Of a stretch of DNA of 64,000 bases, positions 22,305 to 33,007 are shown piece after piece. The translations under genes were made by a program, and so were the position numbers. Origin of the DNA: Plectosphaerella cucumerina (Eukaryota; Ascomycota; Sordariomycetes; Glomerellales; Plectosphaerellaceae); the NCBI GenBank assembly GCA_020746995.1, contig JAGPXD010000002.1, positions 5,394,001-5,458,000 of the forward strand, given 5' to 3'. Positions within the stretch are counted from its first letter, which is position 1, and every line of letters starts with the position of its first letter. The notes under the pieces are model-generated. The model did no database searches. It was not told the DNA's origin and saw only the letters and a list, made by a program, of their open reading frames with translations.

Positions 22305-25300
22305 ATGGCTTGTGGATCTGGCTGCTGCGGAGGCGCCACCAAGGAACCTCCTGCCAGCACAGTCCCGCCTGCCCCGGAGCCTGCCCCCACCCCCGCTGTC
22401 CAGCCTCAACCCGTGGAGCAGAAAGTCGGTGAAGCTGTCGACAACGGAGCTACCACCGACACCGCTGACGACTGCTGCGCCAACGATGGATGCTCGACTC
22501 CCGCCGTGAAGGACAGTTGCTGTGCCCCCGTTCCCAACGTCAAGCCGGTTGAGGCTCCCAAGCCAGCCTCCGCCTGCAAGTCAGCCTGCTGCTCATCGGC
22601 CCCGGCCGCCGCCCCCGTTGTGGACGACGCGCCCAGCTGCTGCCAGGGCAAAAAGGCTCCCTGCTGCGACACCTCTTGCATCGACCGCCTCGCCCTGCGC
22701 GAGTGCCAGGCCGGTGACTATGCCATCTCCGAGGGTAGGTCATTCACCCCATCCTGGGCACCCCGTGCTTCTACTGACACAACCTTTAGGACGGGCTGGC
22801 TCCAAGTCTGCTAGCTCCAGCGACTGCTACCGTGGTCAGGACGGCAAGGCCTGCCAGCGTCACTCGCGCTCTGCTCGCGAGTTCTACCAGGCCAAGCTCG
22901 ATGCCCTCGGCTGCATCTGCCGCGCCCTGCTTGCCCTGGGCCAGGAGTCTTGCTGCCCGCCTAAGGAGCGGGCTTCAGTGCAGCTAAGGCGCTCTGCCAA
23001 AAGCTCCCTGCGCTCCCGCCGCTCTGTCGACTCTTGCTGTGCAAGCTCCGTCTCTGATGACAGCTGCTGCGACAAGGAGGCTCCGCAGCAGAAGAAGAAG
23101 GCTTGTGCTGGGGCCGCCACGAAGAAGGGCAAACCTCCCTCGTCTGGTTGCTGCAGCAAGCCTCCTGGTGGCGATGCGGCGACTTCCTGCTGTCCCCCGC
23201 CCAAGGAGATCCAGAAGTCGTGCGGATCTGTCGTCGGCAAAGCCCAGGGCTGCTGCGGCGCCACGTCCAAGAGCACCTCGCCTATTCCTGACGACTGCTG
23301 CGGTGATAAGCCTGTCGTTGACGGGTGCTGTGGTGACAAAGCTGCCAATGACGATTGCTGTGGTGGCAAGCCTTCTAACGACAGCTGCTGCGACGACAAC
23401 TCTCCCGACGGCTGCGGCTCCAAGGATAAGCCCGTCTGCTCTACTACTAGCGAGGTCTTCCCCTCCGTCTCAGGCCCGCAGATGGAAAAGGGTATCGCTG
23501 GCAGGGAACACATCATCCTCAGTATCTCCGGCATGACCTGCACCGGCTGCGAGACCAAGCTCAAGCGCACCCTGGCCACTCTCCACTCCGTCTCCAACCT
23601 CAAGACCAGCCTCGTGCTCTCCCGCGCAGAGTTTGACCTCGACATCGCCGTCGCCACAGTCGCCGATATCAAGAAACACCTCGAGCGGACCACCGAGTTC
23701 ACATGCGAAAAGGTCTCCAACAAGGGCGCCACTCTCGACTTCCTCTACCCCGCTGGCGGCACCGGAATTGTCAACGGCGAATGGCCTGACGGCGTGACCG
23801 AAGTGACATGCCCCGACAAGAAGACCATCCGTGTCGAGTTTGACCCCAAGATCGTTGGGGCCAGGGATCTCACCGAAAGGGGATGGGAAACACCCATGAC
23901 ACTTGCGCCCCCGCGCCCCGACCCGACCCTGCATGCTGGCAGCAAGCACGTCCGTAACGTTGGCCTGATGACCCTCCTCTCCGCCATCTTGACCATCCCC
24001 GTCTTGGTCATGGCCTGGGCGCCTCTACCCGAGCGTGAAATGGCATATGCCTCGGCCTCCCTCGCCCTGGCTACTCTTGTACAGTTCGTCATCGCCGGGC
24101 CTTTCTACCCGAAGGCCCTGAAGAGCCTCATCTTCTCTCGCGTCATTGAGATGGATCTCCTCATCGTCCTGAGCACCAGCGCCGCCTACATATTCTCCGT
24201 CGTGGCCTTTGCCTACCTCGCCGTCGGCCAGCCCCTCTCCACCGGCGAGTTCTTCGAGACCAGCACCCTACTCGTCACTCTCATCAGTACCGTTACCCCC
24301 GAGCTCTTTATTACCGTATTAGGCTGTGTCAGGAGTCGTTGGAGTCTGTCTCGCGAGTCGTTTGCCTTGCCACGTGGCTACCACGTGCTGCTACTGCAAC
24401 GACTCCCAAGACAGACTCCCGATGACTCCTGATACATCCGTGAAAGGAAATTACTGACTCCGCGTTATCGTAGTGGTCGGCCGCTGGGTCGCCGCCCTGG
24501 CCCGCCAAAAGGCCGTCGAGTCCATCTCCATCAGATCCCTCCAGGCGCCAACCGCCACCATCCTGGACGCTGAGGGCGACGAGCAGACCATCGACGCTCG
24601 GCTCATGCAGTTCGGGGACATCTTCAGGGTGGCAGCCGACAGCAAGGTTCCGACCGATGGGACTGTCATGTCAGGCTCCTCTGAGATTGACGAGTCCATG
24701 ATCACCGGAGAGTCCAGCCCGGTCGAAAAGTACAAGGGATCCAGCGTCATCGCAGGTTCCATCAACGGCTCCGGTGCCCTCACCGTCAGGCTGACGAGAC
24801 TCCCCGGAGACAACACCATCAGCACCATTGCGGGCATGGTTGACGAAGCGAAGCTCTCCAAGCCTAGGATTCAGGACATCGCCGACCGCGTTGCGTCGTA
24901 CTTTGTGCCTGTCGTCGTCGCCCTGGCCTCCATCACCTTTGTTATCTGGATCGGCGTGGGCGTGGGCGTCCGCCGCCAGTCTGGGAGCGAGGCAGCCATT
25001 CAGGCCATCACCTATGCCATTACTGTCCTTATCGTCTCCTGCCCCTGCGCCATCGGCCTCGCGGTTCCCATGGTCGTCGTTATTGCGTCTGGCGTCGCCG
25101 CGGAGCGTGGTGTCATCTTCAAATCCGCCGAGAGCATCGAGATCGCCTACAAGACATCCCACGTCGTCTTTGACAAGACCGGAACTCTCACGCAAGGAAA
25201 GCTCGCTGTGGTCATGGCCGAACAAGTCAACGGCGATATGGAGAAAATGCCCCTCCTCGCCGGGCTCCTGAGCGGCATCAAGCACCCCGTCTCCATGGCC

Positions 25301-26101
25301 GTCGCCGCCAAGCTCCTCGTTGATGGCACTATTCCTTCTCGCGTCACTGACGCAAAGGTTCTCACCGGCAAAGGAGTGGAGGGCACTTTTGGCGGGCAGA
25401 AGCTCCGGGCCGGGAACTCCAGGTGGCTCGGCTTGACGAATGTTCCCAGCGTCCACCGCATTCTCGCCGACGGTCTGACAGCTTTCTGCTTCACCGTCGA
25501 CGATGAACTTATCGCCGTCTTTGGTCTCAGAGACTCACTTCGCCCCGATGCTTTGTCAACCGTCCAGCGCCTTCAAGCCGCCTCGGTCACCGTCCACATC
25601 CTCTCCGGCGATGACGATGGCGCCGTCCGTTCCGTTGCCGCGCAGCTTGACATCCCTGAAGCCAACACCCGATCCCGCTGCGCCCCCGGCGAGAAGCAGG
25701 CCTACATCCAGGAGCTACTTTCTTCGGGAGACCCTGCTTCGAAGCAGCCAGTGGTCATGTTCTGCGGCGACGGCACCAACGATGCTGTGGCCCTCGCGCA
25801 GGCCACTATCGGCGTGCACATGAATGAAGGCACCGATGTTGCAAAGTCGGCCGCCGATGTGGTCTTGATGCGCCCGGCTCTTAGCGGCGTCATCACCGCC
25901 ATGACTATCAGTCGCAAGTCGATGCACCGCATCGCCTTCAACTTTGGCTGGAGCTTTGTCTACAACACGCTCGCCGTGCTGCTGGGTTCCGGCGCCCTCG
26001 TGCACGCCCGCATCCCGCCCGAGTTTGCCGGTCTCGGCGAGCTCGTCAGCGTGCTGCCCGTCATCGCGGCTGCCGTGATGCTGCGCTGGGCCAAGGTCTA
26101 G
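22305..26101 (+). CDS. Cys-rich P1B-type copper/cadmium-exporting ATPase (CrpA/Pca1-like)
   Basis: Three exons (22305-22734, 22790-24286, 24474-26101) encode 1184 residues. P1B ATPases pump soft-metal ions across membranes. The first 370 residues are very unusual: more than a dozen Cys-Cys pairs separated by Asp/Gly/Lys-rich spacers, as in the fungal copper-detoxification pump CrpA. A heavy-metal-associated domain follows (SGMTCTGC, Cys394 and Cys397), then membrane helices, the actuator TGES (720-723), the metal-binding CPC (832-834), the phosphorylation motif DKTGTLT (Asp876), the P1B-specific HP (His913) and the hinge GDGTND (1074-1079). All catalytic motifs are intact. The second intron (24287-24473) is 187 nt, far longer than its neighbours, and is nearly identical to an intron in the ABC transporter gene of this window. 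Splicing it joins TLLVTLI to MVGRWVAAL, as expected for the family. The likely role is Cu/Cd tolerance at the plasma membrane. Confidence 0.93.
24287..24473 (+). mobile_element. Introner-like element, copy A (whole intron of the P1B ATPase gene)
   Basis: A 187 nt intron with a GTACCG donor, TACTGAC branch site and GTAG acceptor. Its first 51 bases differ at only three positions from the start of the 178 nt intron in the ABC transporter gene at 53880-54057 (complement). Its last 33 or so bases also match, including the branch site. Between the shared ends lies a long imperfect palindrome with arms built on TGTGTCAGGAGTC and GACTCCTGATACA, plus an inner pair of CACGTGG/CCACGTG motifs. The two host genes are unrelated, so shared ancestry of the genes cannot explain the match. 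Introner-like elements are known in some Dothideomycetes; the identification here is inference from two copies. Confidence 0.8.
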
Positions 26102-26917
26102 GCGCGGAACGTTAGTCCGAACGGGGCCGGCAGCGGCCGGGTCAGGCTCAGGCTCCCGGGAATGGCGATTCCGCCCAGGCAGAGTGCTCCTGACTGACGG
26201 GAATTCAACTTGTTGTCACCCTGCAGATGTTGAAAAAGAGAAGGATTTGGACAAGGACGACTGTCGTTACCGGGACAGATTCGAAAGTGCGACGTTGAGT
26301 GCTGCAGCAAGCACGAATCATACCGTCTTGCGCAAAAATATGATGCTGTGGATGATATCTGTGATACTATACCCTCCTCCCCTCGACACTCCACGGTACT
26401 CGTATCCCCCCGCAGGTAAGGACTTCCCAGTTGGGACGGAGAAGGGGGTGACGACCTGATCTGGGCAAAAGAAGTGCAGTCAGGGTGACTTTGGATCGGC
26501 GCTTGGGGTTGACATGGAGAAGTCCAAGAGGCTAGGATCCGCTGCTGCTCCAGGATGACGTGGGCCGCGCTGGGAGGCCAACGCTATCACGATACATTGG
26601 CTGTGCGAGCTTGGCTGACCTCAAATAAGGCACAGTGGCAGTGCCGTTATTGGTGAGTCTGACCTCGTCGCCGCAGGGCTGCAGGTGGACAGGGTATGAA
26701 TCCTCCGAAAATGGGTCCGGGGGTGGGCGATGCTATACGCGGGACTGGTGTCTGACGATGCTGCGAGGGCATAAGTAGTTCAGCAGGCGCTGTTTGGGAG
26801 ACGATTCGCCCTATCTTGATCATACTACTCCAGTACTCTAACGCAAACAGTATTCTCACTTCTGCTTTGCAACTTCAACTTCATCTTATCCTGTACCTCT
26901 CCCACCATCTTCAAGGC
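26102..26917. other. Intergenic region
   Basis: About 0.8 kb containing the 3' UTR of the ATPase gene and the promoter of the next gene. No gene or repeat is seen. Confidence 0.45.
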
Positions 26918-27684
26918 ATGCGCTTCTCCGCCACCACCCTCGCCGCGCTGTCGGCCCTGAGCCACACTGCCCTGGCCTCCGAACGCTGCGAAGACAAGCA
27001 GGGCATCTGCCTTACCTCCTTCCGCTGGTGCGACGTCAGCCCCTGCGACTTCCCGGAAAACGTGTACCCTTTGCACTCCGACCTCGGCCGCAACGTCGGC
27101 TACGGCGTCCTCGACGAGTCGGAGAACTACACCATCTCATGGACAGGGGCGCATACCGACAGGCAGGTCTTGGTAGGCTGGAATTTCGGGACGCCCCGTC
27201 ACGCGGTCGGCCAGTACCCAAATATTAGATGGGAGAAGAGTGAGTGGCTTTATGCACGATACTCACACATCTTGAGTGCTGACCCGGAACAGACACGACG
27301 GAAGATCACATCGTCTTCCGCCCTTTGGACGTCTACGCCGAGATTCTGGACAGGGACGACTTGAACATGACTATGCTTGAGCTTCAGGGCTTGGCGTCGG
27401 ATATGACCAACATGATTTACGTCAGGCAGGAGTATGACGGCGTCGGGCCTGTGCGACCGTTCGAGGATAACGGCTCGCAGTTTGCGGTTGTGGGCGGCTG
27501 GGCGACCACGGCGATGGTGGCGTCCGGGGAGATTGCGCAGGCGGCGGAGAAGAGGAGGTGGACGCTGGGGGTGGGTATTGGTGTTGGTCTGGGAGTGCCG
27601 GTGGTGATGGCCTTGACGGCGTTTGCGACCTGGGTGTTTGCGAAGAGGAGGATGGGGGGAGTGGTTCGGAAGGGGTCATCGTAG
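26918..27684 (+). CDS. Secretory-pathway type I membrane protein, function unknown
   Basis: Two exons (26918-27239, 27293-27684) encode 237 residues. An N-terminal signal peptide (FSATTLAALSALSHTALA) is followed by a Cys-containing lumenal or extracellular domain with N-glycosylation sites (NYT, NTT, NMT). Near the C-terminus there is one membrane helix (LGVGIGVGLGVPVVMALTAF) and a short basic cytosolic tail (FAKRRMGGVVRK). This architecture is common in Pezizomycotina, where such proteins are proposed to be cell-surface sensors or wall-associated proteins. The exact family is not recognised. The intron has a GTGAGT donor, a GCTGAC branch site and a CAG acceptor. Confidence 0.75.
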
Positions 27685-28194
27685 GGGTTGATGGAGTGAG
27701 CGGTGTTGGATTATGATGTACATGACTGATAGCGATATTTTGTATTGTTTAGCGCTGCTTTCTAAGAGGATACCTAGCATATATTCGTTGTCTGATGGCT
27801 TGTACGGTGTCCGAACATTCGTGTCTAAACATCAGACGGCAGCGTACGTCAGGACTGGAGTCAAGACATACCTACCTAGGTACCTCACGATGAGGCATAC
27901 GACCGCATCCAGACATGGAAATAAACCAAATAGAAAAACAAGCCTCCTGTGATGTGTCAAGTTGACATTTGGGCGATTCCATTCTGTATGGAGACTGCTC
28001 TTTCTTCGTATGACTTCGCTGTGATGATAGCTGTTTCGCTTACACAACCCTGCAATGGACATGCTGATAGTACACCTAAACATCCACTTGACATCGGCCT
28101 TGCTCTCACGCTTCCTCCATCACATCTACGCCTTCAATGTGTTACTGCCGAAATACCCCCGCTGAATGAACCCTTCAGAAATCATCTAAAAGAC
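27685..28194. other. Intergenic region between convergent genes
   Basis: About 510 bases, relatively AT-rich compared with flanking coding sequence. It is presumably the two 3' UTRs. No feature is recognised. Confidence 0.45.
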
Positions 28195-29671
28195 CTAAAA
28201 CACTGCCAACCCTAGCGCAGCGACAGCCAAAGCCCCTGCCCAAGCAGCCTGCGTCGCCGGAACAAGCCCGGCCGCCGCGTTCCCATTGCCGTCAGGCGTG
28301 CCGCCGCTGGATCCCGTGCCAGTAGCCTCGGGCACCGCATTGGGACCTTCCCCAATCTCGATAATATTCGACGCCGAGCCGACATCGTAACGAGCCTGGG
28401 CGAGGGAGATCTCGTTGTTGTCAAGATCGTACACGATGTACGCCGAGCGAAGAAACGTGTCGCCCAGGATAGGGGCTGTCAGCGACATGGAAGACTGAGG
28501 GAGAATGCCAAAGGCGCAGATGCCATCCTGGCCTGTCTCGGATCCGCCCTGGGCGTAAGTCTCGGCGTTGAGCACAATCTCCGACATGGGCACGGTAATA
28601 TTAGCGCCGGAGAAGGAGAAGATGATGGTCGAGTCCTCGGTCTCCAGAGAACAATCAACGAAGGAGTTGCCTGAACTGTTGTCAAAGGTGACGGAGAACA
28701 TGTCGTAGAGGGAGGAGACAATGTCATCTGGGAGATAGGTATAAGAGGTGCCCGAGTCGAGCACGGCAGTGAGGGCATCGCCGTCCGGGCCGATGGACGG
28801 TCCGCCGGAAACGGAGATGCTGTCGAGGGCGACCTGCAGGTCGCGGTAGACGCCATTCTCGGCGATGACGGGGACGGTCTGGAGCTGGCCCTCGAAGCGC
28901 TCCGTGTCAATGCCGCCGAAGAGGACGGTGCCTTCGCGGGAGCCGGCGCTGTCGAGATAGAGGCTGTACGCCTGGGAGCGAATGCGGCCGTCGCGGACGA
29001 GGACAGCAGGGAAGTTCGGGTATGGTTGAGCAATGCCCTCGATGACGCCGCCCTCGTCGCGGGCGTAGGAGATGCCGATAAGGCCGCCGGTGAAGCTGTT
29101 TGTGGTGATGTTGTAGCCGATGCCGAACTGCATGTCGGGCACGGAGACGCCGGCGACGGTGAAGACATCGGTGGCAAAGTCTCCCTGGGTGCGGGACTGG
29201 TCGACGTAGCCGAGGAGGAGGTTGCTGTCGAGGTACTGGTAGGTAGATGAGTCGTTGGCCGAGTAGGACCCAAATTCCTTGCAAGATGTGGTACCACCCT
29301 GGACTTCGGCTGCGTCATTCTCGCACCAGCTTTTGGCGGGGATCCAGAGGTCGGCGCTGCCCGTGTCGAGTTGTAGGGTGACCTTTTGCGGAGGCGTGCC
29401 CATACTGGCCTCGACGGTGTAGAGAAGGTTCTGGGATGTCAGCAGGTAGACGAGGTTGACGAGAGGGGGGACTTACCTGGTTTTTGAGTGGGATGTTGAG
29501 GGTGTTGTTGGTTGAGTCGTCCCGGCGAACGAGGCGGGTTCCCGGGGTGATGGGTTCCTTACGCGTACGCATGCTCACGACGCGGGGCGCATCACCCCTT
29601 GGTCTGTGGATCGTGGCCGTACATGTTGAGGCGGACAGCAGTGCTGCCAGCAGGGGTGTCGTGGTGTGCAT
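28195..29671 (-). CDS. GPI-anchored-type aspartic protease (yapsin/OpsB-like)
   Basis: Two exons (29671-29477, 29430-28195) encode 476 residues. A pepsin-family (A1) endopeptidase of the secretory pathway. It has a signal peptide (MHTTTPLLAALLSASTCTA), a propeptide with a dibasic site (RLVRRDD) and two catalytic motifs, LDTGSADLW (Asp87) and VLDSGTSYTYLP (Asp290). The flap-region Tyr can be placed, and several N-glycosylation sites are present. The C-terminus has a Ser/Gly/Thr-rich stretch and ends in a hydrophobic segment (WAGALAVAALGLAVF), as expected for GPI attachment to plasma membrane or wall. The start is the ATG at 29669-29671; the frame remains open upstream without another ATG. The intron carries a GTAAGT donor and a CTGAC branch site. 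Confidence 0.93.
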
Positions 29672-30683
29672 GATGGTGATGTTCAGGGGTGAGAGCAACG
29701 ACTGAGAGATGATCACAATTGCGCCTGAGGGGCATTAGAGTAGATTTTAAGGTGAGTCCTCATGTCTCATGATTCATCCTCGGAAAGGGTATTCTAAGCA
29801 CAGCAGGAAAACTGACCGAAGCTAAACAGACGATTGCGTGGCCGGCGCCAGTGTGGCCGGATCACGCACCGCCAACTCAGCGCACCCTGAACATTCCAGC
29901 GGCGTACGGGCCGGAAGCGGGCGGTTTGTGGCTGTTCGGCCTAGTCCGTGGTCTAAACCCGTCGTCGCCCCGACCGAAGCTCGAAGATGTCCCAAAAGAA
30001 CGAGGCGAAGGCCGGAGACAGCGAGCGCCACGTGAAGCCACCGGGGAGTGAGACAGCCGGCGCCATTCGGTCTCAGCAATGGAAGCCGGACACGCTCTTC
30101 CACGCGAGCGGCTGAGGAAGAAGTGGAGGTGAGGCGAGTGAAAGCAATTGAATGATTATTGAATGGACCCGAGCTGATGGTTGTTCCGGGGGTATGGATG
30201 CTTGTGCAGTCACTTAGACATACCCCGGATCAGCAGGTGTCTGCCGGAAGCGTTCGTGACCAAGCAAGAGCATCGGCAGGGTCCAATCCCTCAGAAGTAG
30301 GGGTCTGGGGTCTTGCTGCGTTGCTGCAATTGGTAGTGCGATGACGTCTCACGATGTTTGAGCTCAGTAAGCACTAAGCAACCAGCATGAATCCTCAGTG
30401 GTCTTGATGCCACTGACCGGCCCCTGCCCTGGTCGCAGGATGCCAGCGCTCTCCCAGCCAGTGAGATAGGGGTATTGGACTCGAATCCATGGTTATCATC
30501 AGGTTGCATCCCGGGAGCCGGGCAAACAGGATGTATCCACAGCAGTCCGACCTGACCTCTAAAGACTCGACAGAATCCAAGCGGCGGAACAAGTCCGACC
30601 CCGAGATGTAGTTCGACCAGAGCATAAAGCTCCGACATGCCCGTCCACAGACATCTGGCGATTCGACTGGTATCAGCGACACC
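29672..30683. other. Divergent intergenic region
   Basis: About 1.0 kb between the protease gene (leftward) and the flavin monooxygenase gene (rightward). No gene, RNA or repeat is recognised. Both promoters should lie here. Confidence 0.45.
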
Positions 30684-32511
30684 ATGAACGCCGGCGATCA
30701 ACCCCCCACAGTTGCCGTCATCGGCCTCGGTATGCGACACCTCAATGGTCACACAGACACCTGCTGACAAGGACAGGGGCCATGGGCCTCGTGGCCACCA
30801 AGAACCTCGTCGAGGCGGGCTTTGACGTGACGGGCTTCGAACGCAACACGTACGTGGGCGGCCTGTGGCACTACACCGACAAGGACCAGACGTCGGTGCT
30901 TCAAAGTGAGTGATTCCGAGACCACTGGCCCAAGCACAGCTTCTGACTGCTGCAGCCACTATCATCAACATCTCCAAAGAAAGGGTACGTATCTGAGCAT
31001 GCACTTGATCAGATCCATCAAGCTCACTGTGCAGGGCTGCTTCACCGACTTCCCCTTCCCCGACGACACGCCCAGCCATTGCAGCGCCGCCGACGTGCAG
31101 CGCTACCTTGAGGCCTACGTCGAGCACTTCGATCTTGGGCACCGATTGCGTCTCGGCACAAGCGTGACTGGCGTACGGCGCGACAATGCCAACGATCGCT
31201 GGATCGTTGAGGTCGAGGGACATGGCCCTCGGTACTTCGACAAGGTCGTCATGGCAGGGGGTATCAACTCGCAGCCGCACATCCCCCAGATCGAGGGGAT
31301 CGAGAACTTCAGGGGAGAGGTCCTGCACTCACGGGCCTTTAAGGAGTGAGTAGCTCGGCCCACAGGGCAGAGGGAAGCTGACCAGACAACAGACCGGAGC
31401 TGTTCAGGAGGAAGAGAGTGCTGATCGTCGGCATGGGCAACAGCGGGGCAGACACGGCCGCCGCTCTCGTTGGGCATGCCGACAAGATCTGGATCTCGCA
31501 CAGGCAGGGCGCCTTGGTGGTGAGTCCAAGTCCACTGCCTCTCCTGTGAAGTCATCTTCCCACTCACCTCGACAGATGCCCAGGGCCGTTGGCGGCGTCC
31601 CAGTCGACCACAACCTGACAGCTCGCAAGGTCGCCATCATGGACTTTCTCGAGTCGCGCATCCCCCAGCTGGCCGAGTATCTCCTCAACTCGCTGGTCAG
31701 GAAGCTGCAAGATGCCGCCTTCAACATCCGACCCGAATGGAACCTCTCGCCGCCGCCGCCGCTGAAGCACGCAGCGCCCATCATCTCGGACAACCTAGTC
31801 AACTTCCTCACAACTGGGACCGTCCTCTCCGTCTCCGGAATCCGACGTGTCTCTGGGGCCGGCGCCATTGAGCTCGATGATGGTACGTGCCTCGAGGCAG
31901 ATGTTATCATCTGGTGCACCGGTTACAAGAGCGACTTTGGCAGCCTTCTCGAGCCCTCCGTCGACCCCTCGCGCCGCCCGCCGCCACGGTGGGAGGCCGC
32001 TCCAGGGTCCCGAGGCAAGCCGCTCCCCCGCCTCTACCGCAACGTCTTCTCTCTCGACCACCCGCGCTCTCTTGCATTCATGGGCGCCGTGGCCTACGCG
32101 ACGGGCAGCTTCCCGCTGGGCGATGTGGCCTCCATGGCGCTCGCGCAGGTATGGAGGGGCGCGTCGCCGCTGCCGTCGGCGGAGGAGATGGAGCGGGTGG
32201 CCGACGCGCAGAATGACTTTGTGTGTGGGATCGCTGAGGAAGGCGGTGTTGTTCCGGGTTGGGTGAGGCCGGCTGAGTGGTTTGCTTGGGCGGACGAGGC
32301 AGCGGGCGCGAGGGTGGGCGAGCACCTTGGCTGGGGACTGGAGGGATGGAAGTTCTGGCTCAGGGATCGGAGGTTCTGTGGGATGCTGATGGACGGGATC
32401 TATTCGCCGTATGTATGGCGTTTGTTCGAGGGGAAGAGAAAGCGGTGGGAGGGAGCGAGAGTCGAGATTGAGAAATTGAACACGCGGGCAGGGAGGAAGA
32501 AGACGGACTGA
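30684..32511 (+). CDS. Flavin-containing monooxygenase (FMO family)
   Basis: Six exons (30684-30729, 30777-30905, 30956-30984, 31035-31345, 31393-31519, 31576-32511) encode 525 residues. FMOs use FAD and NADPH to oxygenate soft nucleophiles (N, S) or ketones. Visible motifs are the FAD-binding GLGAMG (residues 14-19), the FMO fingerprint-like FRGEVLHSRAFKE around residue 160, and the NADPH-binding GMGNSGADTA from residue 185. An IIWCTGYKSDF motif near the C-terminal third is also typical of FMOs. All exon joins keep the frame; the third exon is only 29 nt and encodes the TIINISKER segment. No signal peptide or membrane anchor is evident. Substrate unknown; a neighbouring MFS gene suggests a detoxification or metabolite context. 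Confidence 0.9.
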
Positions 32512-33007
32512 GGATGTTGACGAAGAAGTCATTCTCCGAGCGCAGCTGGTTTTTTCCACCTCCATGGAAGACAAATGGACCCCGGGCCCCGAGTTCAGGG
32601 TCTCGCATCCCCTGGAGACCCTGAAGATCAGACGCTGAGAACGGCTGGCTGCCAGTGTCAGTGCCAGTGAGGCTGGGGGCGGGCTGGGGCTGGGGGTCCC
32701 TGAGGCTGGAGACCCCGGCCGATGAGCCCCTTTTTGGTTTGGCGGCCCTCGCACGCCATCGGCACGAAGCATGACGATTTTCCCATCTCATGGGGGAGAA
32801 GAGGAGAGGAGAAGCAAAAGGACAGAACAACACCCTCACTCTCTCTTCTTTCTACTCTAGAGCTCTATTCTACTCTCTGCTTCTGTCCAGCTTTTTCAGT
32901 TCATCATCATATCGTTCACACATGGTCTGCAGCAGACATGGACCCTACCAGCATCAACCCCACAACATGAAGCCCACGGACCAGCTTCAAGTACTGAGCT
33001 ATGGGCA
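32512..33007. other. Intergenic region between convergent genes
   Basis: About 500 bases between the FMO stop and the stop of the MFS gene. No feature is recognised. Confidence 0.45.

Noticed and set aside
24287..24432. Apparent premature stop in the P1B ATPase frame (reads into DDS and a stop)
   Set aside because: The segment is a 187 nt intron with donor, branch site and acceptor. Removing it joins TLLVTLI to MVGRWVAAL, as the family requires, so the gene is intact.
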